DNA of 64,000 nt from an uncultured Lentisphaerota bacterium (GTDB lineage: Bacteria; Verrucomicrobiota; Kiritimatiellia; CAIQIC01), in assembly GCA_903889245.1 (NCBI GenBank), contig CAISWQ010000091.1, forward strand, positions 1 through 64,000. The letters are read 5' to 3'. This document shows positions 18,484 through 26,656 of this stretch, in pieces. Position 1 is the first letter of the stretch; each line of letters opens with the position of its first letter. Made by a program: the position numbers and the translations under genes. The notes below the pieces were generated by a model. The model did not search any database. It was not told where the DNA came from and saw nothing but the letters and a program-made list of their open reading frames with translations.

Positions 18484-19772
18484 GGTGTTTCTCCTGCAAG
18501 TTGGCTGCGTTCTTCGACATGGGGGCTTTCCCCGTACAGAATGTTCACCCACTCGCCATCGGCGAGGATCGAGCGCCGCGCGGCCTCGACCACGAGTTCG
18601 TTGATGTAGCTGTTGGCCGGCGTGGCGATCAGCCCCGTGGCATCCACCTGCCGGATCAACTCGCGCCGTTTGGCGAGCGCGTCACCAGCGGCGAGGCCAG
18701 CGGTCTCGCGCTCGATGCGCTGCATGGTCTCGAGGTTGGCGGCGATGGAATCGTAACCGTAGCCCACCGGTTTGAAGCCGGGCTGTTCCCAAGCGACGAG
18801 CCGGTAGAAATCCGGGCTGACGTAGTTGTAGTGCGTGCCGCCGCAGCCGAGGCCCTTGAGGTAGCAGTGGCGCACGCCGCGGTCCTGGTCGTTGTGCTGA
18901 ATCAGGCCGGTGCGATCCGGTCCCTCGCAATACATCAGCAGACCCTGGTCGTTGCTGCCGGCCCCCTCGTCAGGATAACCAAGGCCATCCATTACGGAGA
19001 GCAGCGCGCCGTTCTCGTAGCGGATGCGGCCGTGCGCCCAGAGATAGCCCTCCTTGCCGTTGGGGAAGCGGCCCTTGACGCCCGCAACCGAGACCGCGAC
19101 GGGTTTGAGGCCGGTGATGAAGTAGACGAGGTCCACATAGTGGCAGCCGACGTAGACGAACGGGTCGGTCTTGTCGCAGGTGAACCAGTTTTGGAAGTTG
19201 GAGTGGCGGTAATAATAGGGCTCGATCATCCGCGCCTCGCCCATCGCGAACTCGCCGAAGTGGCCGAGCGCGTATTGCCGCCGCGCCATCAGCGCGCGCC
19301 GGTCGAACCGCTTGTGATACTCCACACCCACGAACAGCCCGCGCTCCCGCGCCAGCTTTTCAAGTTCTACCGTCTGCGTGTATTGGAGTACCAGCGGTTT
19401 CACGCACAGCACGTGTTGATCGTGCCGCAGCGCCTCCCGCACGATCTCGTAGTGGAACTGGTCCGGTACCGCCACGATCACCGCCTGCCGCGGCCGCGCC
19501 GCGGCGAATAAATCCTTGTAGAGGTTCGGGAAAAGTTTTTCGTCTGGCTCGGTCAACGCTGGCTGCGCCTCGAAGTCCTGCCCCGGAAAAGCCTCCAGGA
19601 TTTCGCGGTTCTGTTTGAGCGCCTTGAGCGGCGCGCTGTTGAGCGCGCAGACCGTGATCGGCCCCGCCACGCCGAGGCGCTGCAGGTGATAGGCCGAGGG
19701 CAGGATCAGGTCGTTGGTGATCATGCCGCCACCGACGATGATGAGGTCGAGGCCTGGGTTGGTGGTGTTCAT
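18465..19772 (-). CDS. Cytosolic Gfo/Idh/MocA family oxidoreductase
   Basis: A 435-residue NAD(P)-dependent dehydrogenase without export signal, unlike the three Tat copies. The N-terminal Rossmann fold starts LDLIIVGGGMITNDLILPSAY. A lysine motif CVKPLVLQ takes the place of the usual EKP, and the C-terminal domain contains GVEYHKRFDRRA and YVGCHYVDLVYFITG. Its ATG overlaps the TGA of the LacI gene as ATGA, and its own end overlaps the aminotransferase start by 19 bases. The tight coupling indicates that regulator and both enzymes serve one pathway acting on a sugar or polyol. Confidence 0.85.
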   Translation of the reverse strand: MNTTNPGLDLIIVGGGMITNDLILPSAYHLQRLGVAGPITVCALNSAPLKALKQNREILEAFPGQDFEAQPALTEPDEKLFPNLYKDLFAAARPRQAVIVAVPDQFHYEIVREALRHDQHVLCVKPLVLQYTQTVELEKLARERGLFVGVEYHKRFDRRALMARRQYALGHFGEFAMGEARMIEPYYYRHSNFQNWFTCDKTDPFVYVGCHYVDLVYFITGLKPVAVSVAGVKGRFPNGKEGYLWAHGRIRYENGALLSVMDGLGYPDEGAGSNDQGLLMYCEGPDRTGLIQHNDQDRGVRHCYLKGLGCGGTHYNYVSPDFYRLVAWEQPGFKPVGYGYDSIAANLETMQRIERETAGLAAGDALAKRRELIRQVDATGLIATPANSYINELVVEAARRSILADGEWVNILYGESPHVEERSQLAGETPWPNMI

Positions 19773-20812
19773 GGGGTCGCCTTTCTGTTGCCAAGTTCGC
19801 TGGTCGGTCGCCCGCAGGATTCGCGGATGATCAGCTTGGGTGGAATCACCATGTTGCTCGCCTTGCGTGCGCCGGTGGGGCGGGTCAGCAGTTCGAAGGC
19901 CGACTGGACCAACGGCTGCGTCGGCTGTCGGATGGTCGTCAGCGCGGGGATGGTCATGGCGGCGGCGGGAATATCATCAATGCCGGCGATCGAGATATCC
20001 TGTGGCGCACGCAGCCCGGCTTCGAAGATCGCGCGCAGCGCCGACTGGGCCAGCACATCTTCCATTGCGATCACAGCCGTTGGGCGCTTCGGCGCATCGA
20101 GTCGCAACAGTTGCTGCATGCCGCGATAACCCGCCTCGGTCGCCGTCAAGGCTGACGTCACAATCCATGACGCGCGCATGGGCAGGGCCTCGTTTTCCAG
20201 CAGACTCCGGAGCAGCGGCAGCCGGCGCGCGGTGGGGCTCGCCTGGTTGCCAAGCACGCCGATGGCGCGATGGCCGAGTTGCTTCAGGTGCTGCACGAGA
20301 TTCTGGAGACCACGCTGCTCATCCATTGCCACACGACAGGTGCCCGGTACCGGTGTGCCGTTACCGATGAAGACCACCGGCACGCGGTGGTGCGCAAACG
20401 CCTCCAAGCCCGCCGGTGCGAAATCGCTGCCGACGATCAGCAGTCCATCCAGCCGGTGTTTGAGTAACATCGTAAGTTCCTGCTTGCCGCCGGCGCCGGT
20501 CAGGAGCAGGACGTATTCGCGGCACAGGGCCAGCGCCTGCAATTCGCCAATCAGGTGACCGAAGAACGGATCGTCGAAATCCTTGATAACCACGCCAAGT
20601 GTGCGTGTCGGCCTACCACGCAGCGTCAGGGCCGCGGCGCTGGGCCGGTAATGCAACTCGGCGGCGGCGGCGCGGATGCGCCGGATGGTCGCCGCGGCCG
20701 CACCGATATCACCCGCTGTGCCGGTCAGCGCCCGCGAGACCAGCGTCTGCGAGACACCCAGCCGCCGCGCAATATCCTTCTGTGTGATCACGCCGGCAGG
20801 ATAAGGGGGCAC
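19769..20812 (-). CDS. LacI-family transcriptional regulator
   Basis: A 347-residue repressor. The N-terminal helix-turn-helix ITQKDIARRLGVSQTLVSRAL (9-29) is followed by the hinge helix and a periplasmic-binding-protein-like effector domain from RTLGVVIKDFDDPFFGHL. The start is GTG; a second in-frame GTG eight codons later, directly before ITQKD, is equally possible, and neither has a clear Shine-Dalgarno. It heads the operon with a dehydrogenase and an aminotransferase and ends in a 4-base ATGA overlap. A palindrome 13 bases upstream of its start is a probable autoregulatory operator. The effector is probably a sugar of that pathway. Confidence 0.88.
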   Translation of the reverse strand: MPPYPAGVITQKDIARRLGVSQTLVSRALTGTAGDIGAAAATIRRIRAAAAELHYRPSAAALTLRGRPTRTLGVVIKDFDDPFFGHLIGELQALALCREYVLLLTGAGGKQELTMLLKHRLDGLLIVGSDFAPAGLEAFAHHRVPVVFIGNGTPVPGTCRVAMDEQRGLQNLVQHLKQLGHRAIGVLGNQASPTARRLPLLRSLLENEALPMRASWIVTSALTATEAGYRGMQQLLRLDAPKRPTAVIAMEDVLAQSALRAIFEAGLRAPQDISIAGIDDIPAAAMTIPALTTIRQPTQPLVQSAFELLTRPTGARKASNMVIPPKLIIRESCGRPTSELGNRKATP

Positions 20813-20824
20813 TGTTATATGTCA

Positions 20825-20842
20825 ATCTCATACGTGTGAGAT
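20825..20842 (-). promoter_or_regulatory. Candidate LacI-family operator
   Basis: ATCTCATACGTGTGAGAT, an 18-bp palindrome centred on ACGT with only one mismatched pair, 13 bp upstream of the LacI-family start codon. A palindrome with a central CpG is the usual form of LacI-family sites. Confidence 0.55.
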
Positions 20843-20846
20843 AGTG

Positions 20847-20926
20847 CTTCCAGGAATTGGAAGACGGGGCTGCTTGATTTTCCGGGCCCTGGGAAAAACG
20901 CCCTGGAATTTTCCAGGCTTTGGAAG
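20847..20926. repeat. TTCCAAGG-type palindrome cluster (3 units)
   Basis: Units at 20847-20863 (CTTCCAGGAATTGGAAG), 20878-20898 (TTTTCCGGGCCCTGGGAAAA) and about 20909-20925. The half-sites change (AATTGG, CCTGGG, TTTGG) while pairing is largely kept. The cluster separates the LacI operator from the rsmE 3' end. Confidence 0.85.
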
Positions 20927-20928
20927 CA

Positions 20929-21663
20929 TCAAGCGCGTGCCAGCGCGGCGTGGGTCAGGGCGAGGAGCGCGACGCAGGCGGTGTCGGTGCGCAGGGTGCG
21001 CGGGCCGAGGCCGACGCCGACGAAACCTTGGCGCGCGAACAGCTCGCGCTCGTACTCCGTCCAACCGCCCTCCGGTCCGACCGCGAGCAGCACCCGGCCG
21101 GGAAAATCCGCCGGTATCTTTTCGCTGATGCTTTCCTTGGCCAGCGGGTCGGCCAGCAGCCGGAACGTGCCAGGGAAAAGTTCGTCGAGCCGGTCTTCCA
21201 CGAGCGGCTTGAGTTGCTTGTGGAGGCCGACGAGCGGCAGGCGCGTGTCCTGCGCCTGCTGCAAACCTTCGAGCAGCAGCGGGCGGTAGGTGGCGGGCTG
21301 GACGACGTGCGTGTCGAAATAGTTCCGTTCGACTTTCGCCGCGTTGGTCAGCGCGATACGGCCGACGCCGAGCGCGGCGAGCTGGGCCCAGAGGCGGCGT
21401 AGCACCTTGGGCCGCGGCAGTGCGAGCAACAAATCCACGCGCGGTGCGGCCGGGATTTCATTATCAAAAACGCACTGCAGTTCGACGCGCTCCCTGTCCA
21501 GAGTCGTGATACGCGCCGTGCCGCGCGGTCCATCGAGCAGGCCGATGCGGATGCTCTCGCCGGGTTGCGCGCGCAGCACCTCGCGGATGTGCGCCGCCCG
21601 ATCGTCGCGCAACGTGACGCCCCCGCCGGCGAGCTCGTGCGGCTCGATGAGGATCAGGTTCAC
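20929..21663 (-). CDS. rsmE: 16S rRNA m3U1498 methyltransferase RsmE
   Basis: A 244-residue SPOUT-class RNA methyltransferase that modifies U1498 of 16S rRNA with S-adenosylmethionine. The N-terminal PUA-like domain contains RAAHIREVLRAQPGE; the C-terminal knot has LLALPRPKVLRRL, the AdoMet loop LLAVGPEGGWTEYE (192-205) and GLGPRTLRTDTAC. Translation starts at GTG, overlapping the TGA of the upstream metallopeptidase gene as GTGA, so it is coupled. A housekeeping gene at the end of a glycan-related operon is unusual. Confidence 0.93.
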   Translation of the reverse strand: MNLILIEPHELAGGGVTLRDDRAAHIREVLRAQPGESIRIGLLDGPRGTARITTLDRERVELQCVFDNEIPAAPRVDLLLALPRPKVLRRLWAQLAALGVGRIALTNAAKVERNYFDTHVVQPATYRPLLLEGLQQAQDTRLPLVGLHKQLKPLVEDRLDELFPGTFRLLADPLAKESISEKIPADFPGRVLLAVGPEGGWTEYERELFARQGFVGVGLGPRTLRTDTACVALLALTHAALARA

Positions 21664-22358
21664 GGCAGCGGCCCCCAGATTTTCAGGAGCAGGGCGAAAA
21701 TCTCCGGGAAGTCGCGGCGCAGCTCGGCGCGGTTGAACGGGTAGAAGTCGTTCATGCCGAAGTAAGCCTCGCTCATCTCGGCGAAGAATTCCTTCTGGTC
21801 GGTCAGCGCGTAGTGCTTCTGCATCCGGCCATCCACGTGCAGGACGGAAGCGAAGCGCCCGCTCGCGCAGATTTTTCGCCACGCGGCCATGATCTCGGCC
21901 TCCCCGAAACCGAGGACCTGGTCGTGGTAGGCGTGGGCGAGCTCGTGTAGCACGGCCCACGGTTGCTGCTGCTGGTGATGCGGCTGCAGGAAGCGCGCAA
22001 CGTCGGGGATGTGGACGCACTTGGCGAGATTCGTCGTGAAGCCGTGGTCGCGCAGCCAGACCGGGTTCGGGTGATACTGCATCGAAGTCAGCGAGCCGTG
22101 TGTCAGGTCGAGCCAGATGCCGACGCGTTGCAACCTCTCCACGTGGTCGGTGGCCATGAAGGTCTTGATCTCCGCCAGCCGGTCGGCGAGCAGCCGCAGC
22201 GCGCGTTCGCCCGTACCGGCGTCGGGGCCGGCGAGCAGGCGCGCATCCACCTGCACGGTCCAGCCTTCGATCTGCCGTTGCGTGTGAGCGGTGGGGATGA
22301 CCGGCGCGGCGTGCGCCGTGCCGAGCAGCAGCAGGAGGCTGAACCAGCGTACGATCAT
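21660..22358 (-). CDS. Secreted HExxH metallopeptidase-like protein
   Basis: A 232-residue protein with a signal peptide (MIVRWFSLLLLLGTAHA, 1-17). It contains a zinc-protease signature HELAHAYHDQ (H138, E139, H142) and a downstream glutamate-rich EFFAEMSEAYFG (190-201) that can supply the third ligand, as in gluzincins. Other conserved-looking features are IWLDLTHG, the cluster HPNPVWLRDHG and FYPFNRAELRRDFPE at the C-terminus. The ATG overlaps the stop of the beta-helix gene (ATGA), and the gene ends in a GTGA overlap with rsmE. The substrate is unknown; extracytoplasmic action is inferred from the signal peptide. Confidence 0.72.
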   Translation of the reverse strand: MIVRWFSLLLLLGTAHAAPVIPTAHTQRQIEGWTVQVDARLLAGPDAGTGERALRLLADRLAEIKTFMATDHVERLQRVGIWLDLTHGSLTSMQYHPNPVWLRDHGFTTNLAKCVHIPDVARFLQPHHQQQQPWAVLHELAHAYHDQVLGFGEAEIMAAWRKICASGRFASVLHVDGRMQKHYALTDQKEFFAEMSEAYFGMNDFYPFNRAELRRDFPEIFALLLKIWGPLP

Positions 22359-25015
22359 GGCGAGAGCGGATGTTCGCGCGCGCCCTCGGCCTCGACGATC
22401 GGCCAGCTCGCGCGCAGTTCGGAGGCATAGGGACCGATCTTCTCGAACGGGATCGGCTGGAAGCCGAGCTTGAACGCGGGCGAGTCGGGCTTCAGCCGGT
22501 AATCGTCCTGCGCCGCGTTCACGAAGAGCGGATCGGCGACGAGCGAATGCTGGTCGTTGCCCTCCGCCTGCCACGAAGCCCAGTCATCGAGGACGACCGC
22601 TTCCTTGAGCGTCACGTTGTCCACCCAGAGGGTGCCGGCGTCCTGCCGGATATCGAAGCGGATGCAGAAAGCATCCATGCCCGGCTTGAACTGCGCCTCG
22701 CCGGGCGCGGGGAACTTGAAGGTGACTTCGTAATCCTGCCACGCGGGGCCGGCCTTGGCGGCGAGGTCCTTCGACCAGAAGAAGACGTTGTGCTTATAGG
22801 CCTGCGGCATCAGCGCGAACTTGGTGTCCGGCGCGGCGGCCTTGATGCGCGCGGTCAGGCGATACCACTGGCCGGCCTTGGCCGGGATGTTCACGCTGAC
22901 GAAATTCGGCGAGAGCTTCTGGTGCTTGCCATCGCTGGTGGTGCCGCGGCCCTCGATGCGGAGCACCTGCTTGCCCGTACCCTGCACGGCCGCGTCGAGC
23001 GCGGCTTTGGAGTCGTTGGGCTTGATCTGCCACTTCCAGCCCTTGGGCAACGCGCCCGGCTCGCCCTCGGCGAAGCCGGGATTCGGCGCGAGGTTCGGGC
23101 CGGTCACGTCCTTGACCTTTTGCAGTCCGGTTTGCAGCGGCAGTCCGCCGTGCCAGACGAGGTTGCTGTCGCACACGTTGTGCGCGAACGAGACGCTGCG
23201 CATCTGGTAGAGCTTCGCCTTGGGATTTTCGTAGTAGATGATGTTCCGCGTACAGACGTTGCCCGCCATGATCGTGTGGTCGGGCAGCACGGCGTCCTTC
23301 GGATGCAATTCCATGTGGCGCAGCTTTTGCCACGCCGGCTGGCTGGCGACCGACTCATAGCCCTTGGCCATGCTGTCGAAATGATTGGTCCAGTAGCGGT
23401 GCTTGTCGGTCCAGCCGCTGTATTCCACCTGCTGGAGCCGCCCCTCGATGAAGATGTTGTTCGCGATCACGTTGTCGCGCCCGTTGTGCAGGTGGAGGCA
23501 CGCGCGCGAGCAGCGCGCCACGATGTTGCCGATCACGTCCACGCCGCCGGCGTTGTCGTCGAGGTACACGCCCCATGCGAAGTGCGGCGAACGCCACACG
23601 CCCTTGTCGTCGTGGCCATAGCCGAGCATGTCGTGGAAATAGTTGTGGCGGATCACCGTCCCGCGTGAGCCGAGCCAGTCGCGCCCGCCGGTATAGACCG
23701 CGCCGGTGTCCTCGGTCTCCAGGTTCATGTGGCGGATGTGGTTATATTCGATCACGAGGTTGTTCCCGGAAAAGTGAATGCCCATGCGCGGGCCGTCGTG
23801 GATCAGGTTGTGCGACGCGCGGTTGCCGCAGCCGTTCAGGCTCACGCCGACGCCCTGCCCATAGTACACACCGACGTGGTGGATGTAGTTGTTGTCGGCA
23901 TAATTTCCGGCCGGTGTCAGCGTGATGCGGTCGCCGCCGCCCACGCTGACGCCGCAACTGCCAACCGCGTAAATGTCGCAGCCCGCGATGCCATTGTTCC
24001 GGCCGCCACTGATGCTGGCGCCGTGTCCGCCGTAATCGCCGACGTTGCGGATCGTGCTGGCGGCGATCAGGCAGTTGGTCGTGTCCTTGAGCGTGATCGC
24101 GGTGCCCTCGGCGCACTCGAAGATGAAGCCGCGGAAGGTCACGTCGCGCGTGCCGGGACCGAGTTCGAGGATCGTGCGCATCGTCGGCGCGCACACCGTC
24201 CGGCCCGCGAGCGGCGCGGGCGGCCAGAAGTAGAGCGTCTGCGTGCGCGGATCGAGGAACCACTCGCCGGGCGCGTCGAGTTCCTCCAGCAGCCCGCGCA
24301 CATAGTAGCGGTCGAACGTGCGGATGGCATAGGAGCAATCCTTGGCCAGCGTCAGCGTGCGCGCCTCCGCGTTGACCGACTTGATGCGCACGATGTTGTT
24401 CCACCAGTTGTAGCGCGGGAAGACCATGACCTCGCCGTCCTGCGGATGCGCCCACGTCCGCGCGTCGGCGGGCTTGAACTGGAGCGTGTGCTTGTCCTCG
24501 CCCGCGCGCTCCGCGTACATCGGCCACGTCTTGCCATCGGCATAGGCCCAGCCGCCGCCGTACGGATTCTTCGGGTCAAAATTCGGATAACGCGCCAAGT
24601 GTTGGCGCTGCCCGTCGAAGAAAAGCTGACGGAAGTTCACACCCTTGAAGCCCTGCGCCGCGACATCGGCCTTCAAGATGCCCTTCTCGTGCGGCACGAA
24701 GTTGCCGATCACGCGCCCGCCGAGCAGCACCACCTTTTCGCCCTCGGAGCTGCGCCACGTTGTGCCCGCATCCCTGGCGTCGAGTTTCAGCGTGCGCGGC
24801 AGTGCGTAGGTGCCGCCACGAACCCAAACCATCACCGGTTCCGCAGGATTCACTGCGTGCGCGGCCCGCGCGGCGTCACGCGCCTTTTCCAGCGTCGCCA
24901 GCGGACTGCCCTTGGCGCCGCTGTTCGCGTCACTGCCATCCGACGCCACGAAAATTTCCGCCGCGAACGCCTGCACGCCCGCCGCCATCATGCCGACCAG
25001 CCAGCTTTTCTTCAT
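22355..25015 (-). CDS. Secreted right-handed parallel beta-helix protein, GH141-like
   Basis: An 886-residue exported protein. The signal peptide is MKKSWLVGMMAAGVQAFAA (1-19). The mature N-terminus, IFVASDGSDANSGAKGSPLATLEKARDA, followed by VMVWVRGGTYAL, is typical of a beta-helix family containing GH141 enzymes (fucosidase/xylanase). Asn/Gly-rich coils such as NNGIAGCDIYAVGSCGVSV form the helix at about 300-560. A carbohydrate-binding-like sandwich follows (NLAPNPGFAEGEPGALPKGW to WVDNVTLKE), then a DPLFVNAAQDDYRL coil. GGAG precedes the ATG. It leads an overlapping three-gene unit with the metallopeptidase and rsmE. Enzyme activity is likely but unproven. Confidence 0.82.
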   Translation of the reverse strand: MKKSWLVGMMAAGVQAFAAEIFVASDGSDANSGAKGSPLATLEKARDAARAAHAVNPAEPVMVWVRGGTYALPRTLKLDARDAGTTWRSSEGEKVVLLGGRVIGNFVPHEKGILKADVAAQGFKGVNFRQLFFDGQRQHLARYPNFDPKNPYGGGWAYADGKTWPMYAERAGEDKHTLQFKPADARTWAHPQDGEVMVFPRYNWWNNIVRIKSVNAEARTLTLAKDCSYAIRTFDRYYVRGLLEELDAPGEWFLDPRTQTLYFWPPAPLAGRTVCAPTMRTILELGPGTRDVTFRGFIFECAEGTAITLKDTTNCLIAASTIRNVGDYGGHGASISGGRNNGIAGCDIYAVGSCGVSVGGGDRITLTPAGNYADNNYIHHVGVYYGQGVGVSLNGCGNRASHNLIHDGPRMGIHFSGNNLVIEYNHIRHMNLETEDTGAVYTGGRDWLGSRGTVIRHNYFHDMLGYGHDDKGVWRSPHFAWGVYLDDNAGGVDVIGNIVARCSRACLHLHNGRDNVIANNIFIEGRLQQVEYSGWTDKHRYWTNHFDSMAKGYESVASQPAWQKLRHMELHPKDAVLPDHTIMAGNVCTRNIIYYENPKAKLYQMRSVSFAHNVCDSNLVWHGGLPLQTGLQKVKDVTGPNLAPNPGFAEGEPGALPKGWKWQIKPNDSKAALDAAVQGTGKQVLRIEGRGTTSDGKHQKLSPNFVSVNIPAKAGQWYRLTARIKAAAPDTKFALMPQAYKHNVFFWSKDLAAKAGPAWQDYEVTFKFPAPGEAQFKPGMDAFCIRFDIRQDAGTLWVDNVTLKEAVVLDDWASWQAEGNDQHSLVADPLFVNAAQDDYRLKPDSPAFKLGFQPIPFEKIGPYASELRASWPIVEAEGAREHPLSP

Positions 25016-25183
25016 CGGTGCTCCTTCAACTCGGTTGCGATGGCGCGAGGCTTTCGCAAACGCGCCGCCCAAAGTCAAGCCGGGGAACCGGAGAGGTGAG
25101 ATGGAAGATGTGAGAAGTGAGCTTTTCCTGACCTCCGGGTGACCATACCTCCCGGAAACCGCAGTTGCTTCCTCATGGGGAGC

Positions 25184-25300
25184 GCAGGCCTCTGGCCTGC
25201 GACGGCCGGCATCTTGCCGGCCGCTGGAAACCGGGTTGCTTTTGTGCGCAGGACAACGCGGCCAGAGGCCGCGTTGGGCGGGCTGGAAGCCCGCGCTACC
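25184..25300. repeat. Group of four GC-rich hairpins (REP-like, GTAG type)
   Basis: Hairpins at 25184-25200 (CAGGCCTCTGGCCTG core), 25204-25222 (GGCCGGCATCTTGCCGGCC), 25255-25275 and 25277-25300. The last one, read on the minus strand, is GGTAG followed by a hairpin CGGGCTTCCAGCCCG, the head-plus-hairpin layout of REP elements. The stretch 25016-25519 holds no gene: it contains these hairpins, a palindrome cluster and a heptad array. Confidence 0.65.
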
Positions 25301-25315
25301 CGTTTCCTCCTGCGG

Positions 25316-25428
25316 TTTCCAAGCCTCGGAAAATTTCACACGATTTTTTCCAAGGCTCGGAAAAGTTAGGGGCGAAATCTTCCAATGCTCGGAAAAACAG
25401 GGTGGGGGCCTTTCCAATCCTCGGAAAA
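25316..25428. repeat. TTCCAAGG-type palindrome cluster, CTCGG variant (4 units)
   Basis: Units at 25316-25334, 25345-25364, 25379-25396 and 25410-25428. All four end in CTCGGAAAA instead of CTTGGAAAA, while the left half varies (AAGC, AAGG, AATG, AATC). A variant fixed across one cluster points to local duplication. It lies between divergent genes. Confidence 0.9.
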
Positions 25429-25429
25429 C

Positions 25430-25464
25430 TTCGATGTTCGATGTTGGATGTTCGGTGTTCGATG
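25430..25464 (+). repeat. Heptad tandem array, consensus TTCGATG (5 units)
   Basis: TTCGATG, TTCGATG, TTGGATG, TTCGGTG, TTCGATG in perfect 7-base register, followed by TTCGCCATGG. It starts two bases after the palindrome cluster and ends about 55 bases before the ABC permease start codon. Confidence 0.85.
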
Positions 25465-25519
25465 TTCGCCATGGTTTTACTGCTGCAATGCGCTTGCTCC
25501 CGCATCGCCAGCCATTAGA

Positions 25520-26500
25520 ATGCGCCCCGACATGCGATGGCGGCTTGAACAATTTGGTGCGCTGGCGTGGCTGACGGCGCTGGAGGCGATGCGGCAGCCG
25601 GTCTTCCTGCTGCTGATGGCGGCGGCGTCCTTCTTTGCCGGGCTGCTGCCGCTGATCACCGCGCACACGCTCGGCGAGGCCGAGCGCATGGTCCGCGATA
25701 GCGCGCTCGCGCTGCACTTCGTCACCGGCCTCGTCCTCGGCAGCTACCTCGCCTGCGCCGCGCTCCAGCACGAAATCCGCCGCGGCACCGTCGCTGCCAT
25801 CCTCTCCAAGCCGGTCGGCCGCCTGACGCTTTTCCTCGCCAAGTTCGCCGGCATCGGGCTGGTCATGACCCTTTTCTCCGCCGCGCTGACCATCACCACC
25901 ATGCTGGCGACGCGCGCGGCGACGCCGGAGAACTATGTGGACTGGTGGAGCGAAGGCCCGCTGCTCGGCGCCGTCCCGCTCGCGTTCCTGATTGCCGGGC
26001 TGATCAACTATTTCACGCGCCGCCCGTTCGTCTCGAACGCGTTCGTCCTGCTCGTCGCCGCGCTTGGGGGTGCGCTGCTGTTCGCCGGTTTCTTCAGCGA
26101 TAGCGGCGAGCTTGTCACCTGGGGCCAGCCGCTGCCATGGAAAATCCTGCCCGCCGGCGCGCTCATCACGCTCGCGATCCTCGTCCTTGCCGCCTTCGCG
26201 CTGTTGCTGGCGACGAAGCTCGACGTGGTCCCGACCCTCTCGCTGTGCAGCGTCCTGTTCCTGCTCGGCCTGATGTCCGATTATTTCTTCGGTCGCACCG
26301 CCGCCACGAGCAAGGTCAGCGCCGTCCTCTACGGCCTGATTCCGAACCTCCAGCAATTCTGGCTGGCCGACGCGCTCGCCGGCGGCGGCGCGATCCCGTG
26401 GTCCTACGTCGGCGCCGCCGTGCTCTATGCGTTCTGCCTCTTGGCGTTTCTGCTCGCGCTCGGTATGCTCGTCTTCGGCCGCATGGAAGTGAAGGCGTGA
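25520..26500 (+). CDS. ABC-2 type transporter permease subunit
   Basis: A 326-residue integral membrane protein with about six or seven hydrophobic helices and the layout of ABC-2/NosY-type permeases. Indicative features are the N-terminal LAWLTALEAMRQPVFLLLMAAASF, the LQHEIRRGTVAAILSKPVGR loop and SNAFVLLVAALGGALLF. Such permeases need an ATP-binding partner, but none is encoded in the window; the upstream 500 bases are repeats only. The chosen ATG precedes an in-frame ATG by four codons, and neither has a Shine-Dalgarno. It is the first gene of the plus-strand group that continues with SPFH proteins and a P-type ATPase. Confidence 0.75.
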   Translation: MRPDMRWRLEQFGALAWLTALEAMRQPVFLLLMAAASFFAGLLPLITAHTLGEAERMVRDSALALHFVTGLVLGSYLACAALQHEIRRGTVAAILSKPVGRLTLFLAKFAGIGLVMTLFSAALTITTMLATRAATPENYVDWWSEGPLLGAVPLAFLIAGLINYFTRRPFVSNAFVLLVAALGGALLFAGFFSDSGELVTWGQPLPWKILPAGALITLAILVLAAFALLLATKLDVVPTLSLCSVLFLLGLMSDYFFGRTAATSKVSAVLYGLIPNLQQFWLADALAGGGAIPWSYVGAAVLYAFCLLAFLLALGMLVFGRMEVKA

Positions 26501-26504
26501 AGAA

Positions 26505-26647
26505 ATGGCTGATGGAAAATGGATGATGGTTAATGGAGGATGGTTGATGGCGGATGATAAATGGCAAAATGTTGATTATAGATGGCGGGCAATTAGAAGT
26601 TTACTGCCCATCAGCCATGAACCATTAGCCATCCTCCATTAACCATT
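26505..26647 (+). repeat. Two facing heptad arrays, consensus ATGGNNR (12 plus about 6 units)
   Basis: From 26505 to 26588 twelve 7-base units follow in register (ATGGCTG, ATGGAAA, ATGGATG, ATGGTTA, ATGGAGG and so on). After an 18-base spacer, about 26607-26647 carries the same motif on the opposite strand (reverse complement AATGGTT, AATGGAG, GATGGCT, AATGGTT, CATGGCT). The arms can pair over roughly 20 bases. The element fills the gap between the ABC permease stop and the SPFH start at 26657. Confidence 0.85.
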
Positions 26648-26656
26648 CGCTTCGCA

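Noticed and set aside
25016-25519. ATP-binding partner of the ABC permease in the upstream gap
   Set aside because: No Walker A or ABC signature motif in any frame; the stretch is hairpins, palindromes and heptads only.
25016-26356. Extension of the beta-helix gene upstream to a 1333-residue protein
   Set aside because: The extra 447 codons run through repeats and antisense to the ABC permease; the ATG at 25015 has GGAG and a signal peptide.
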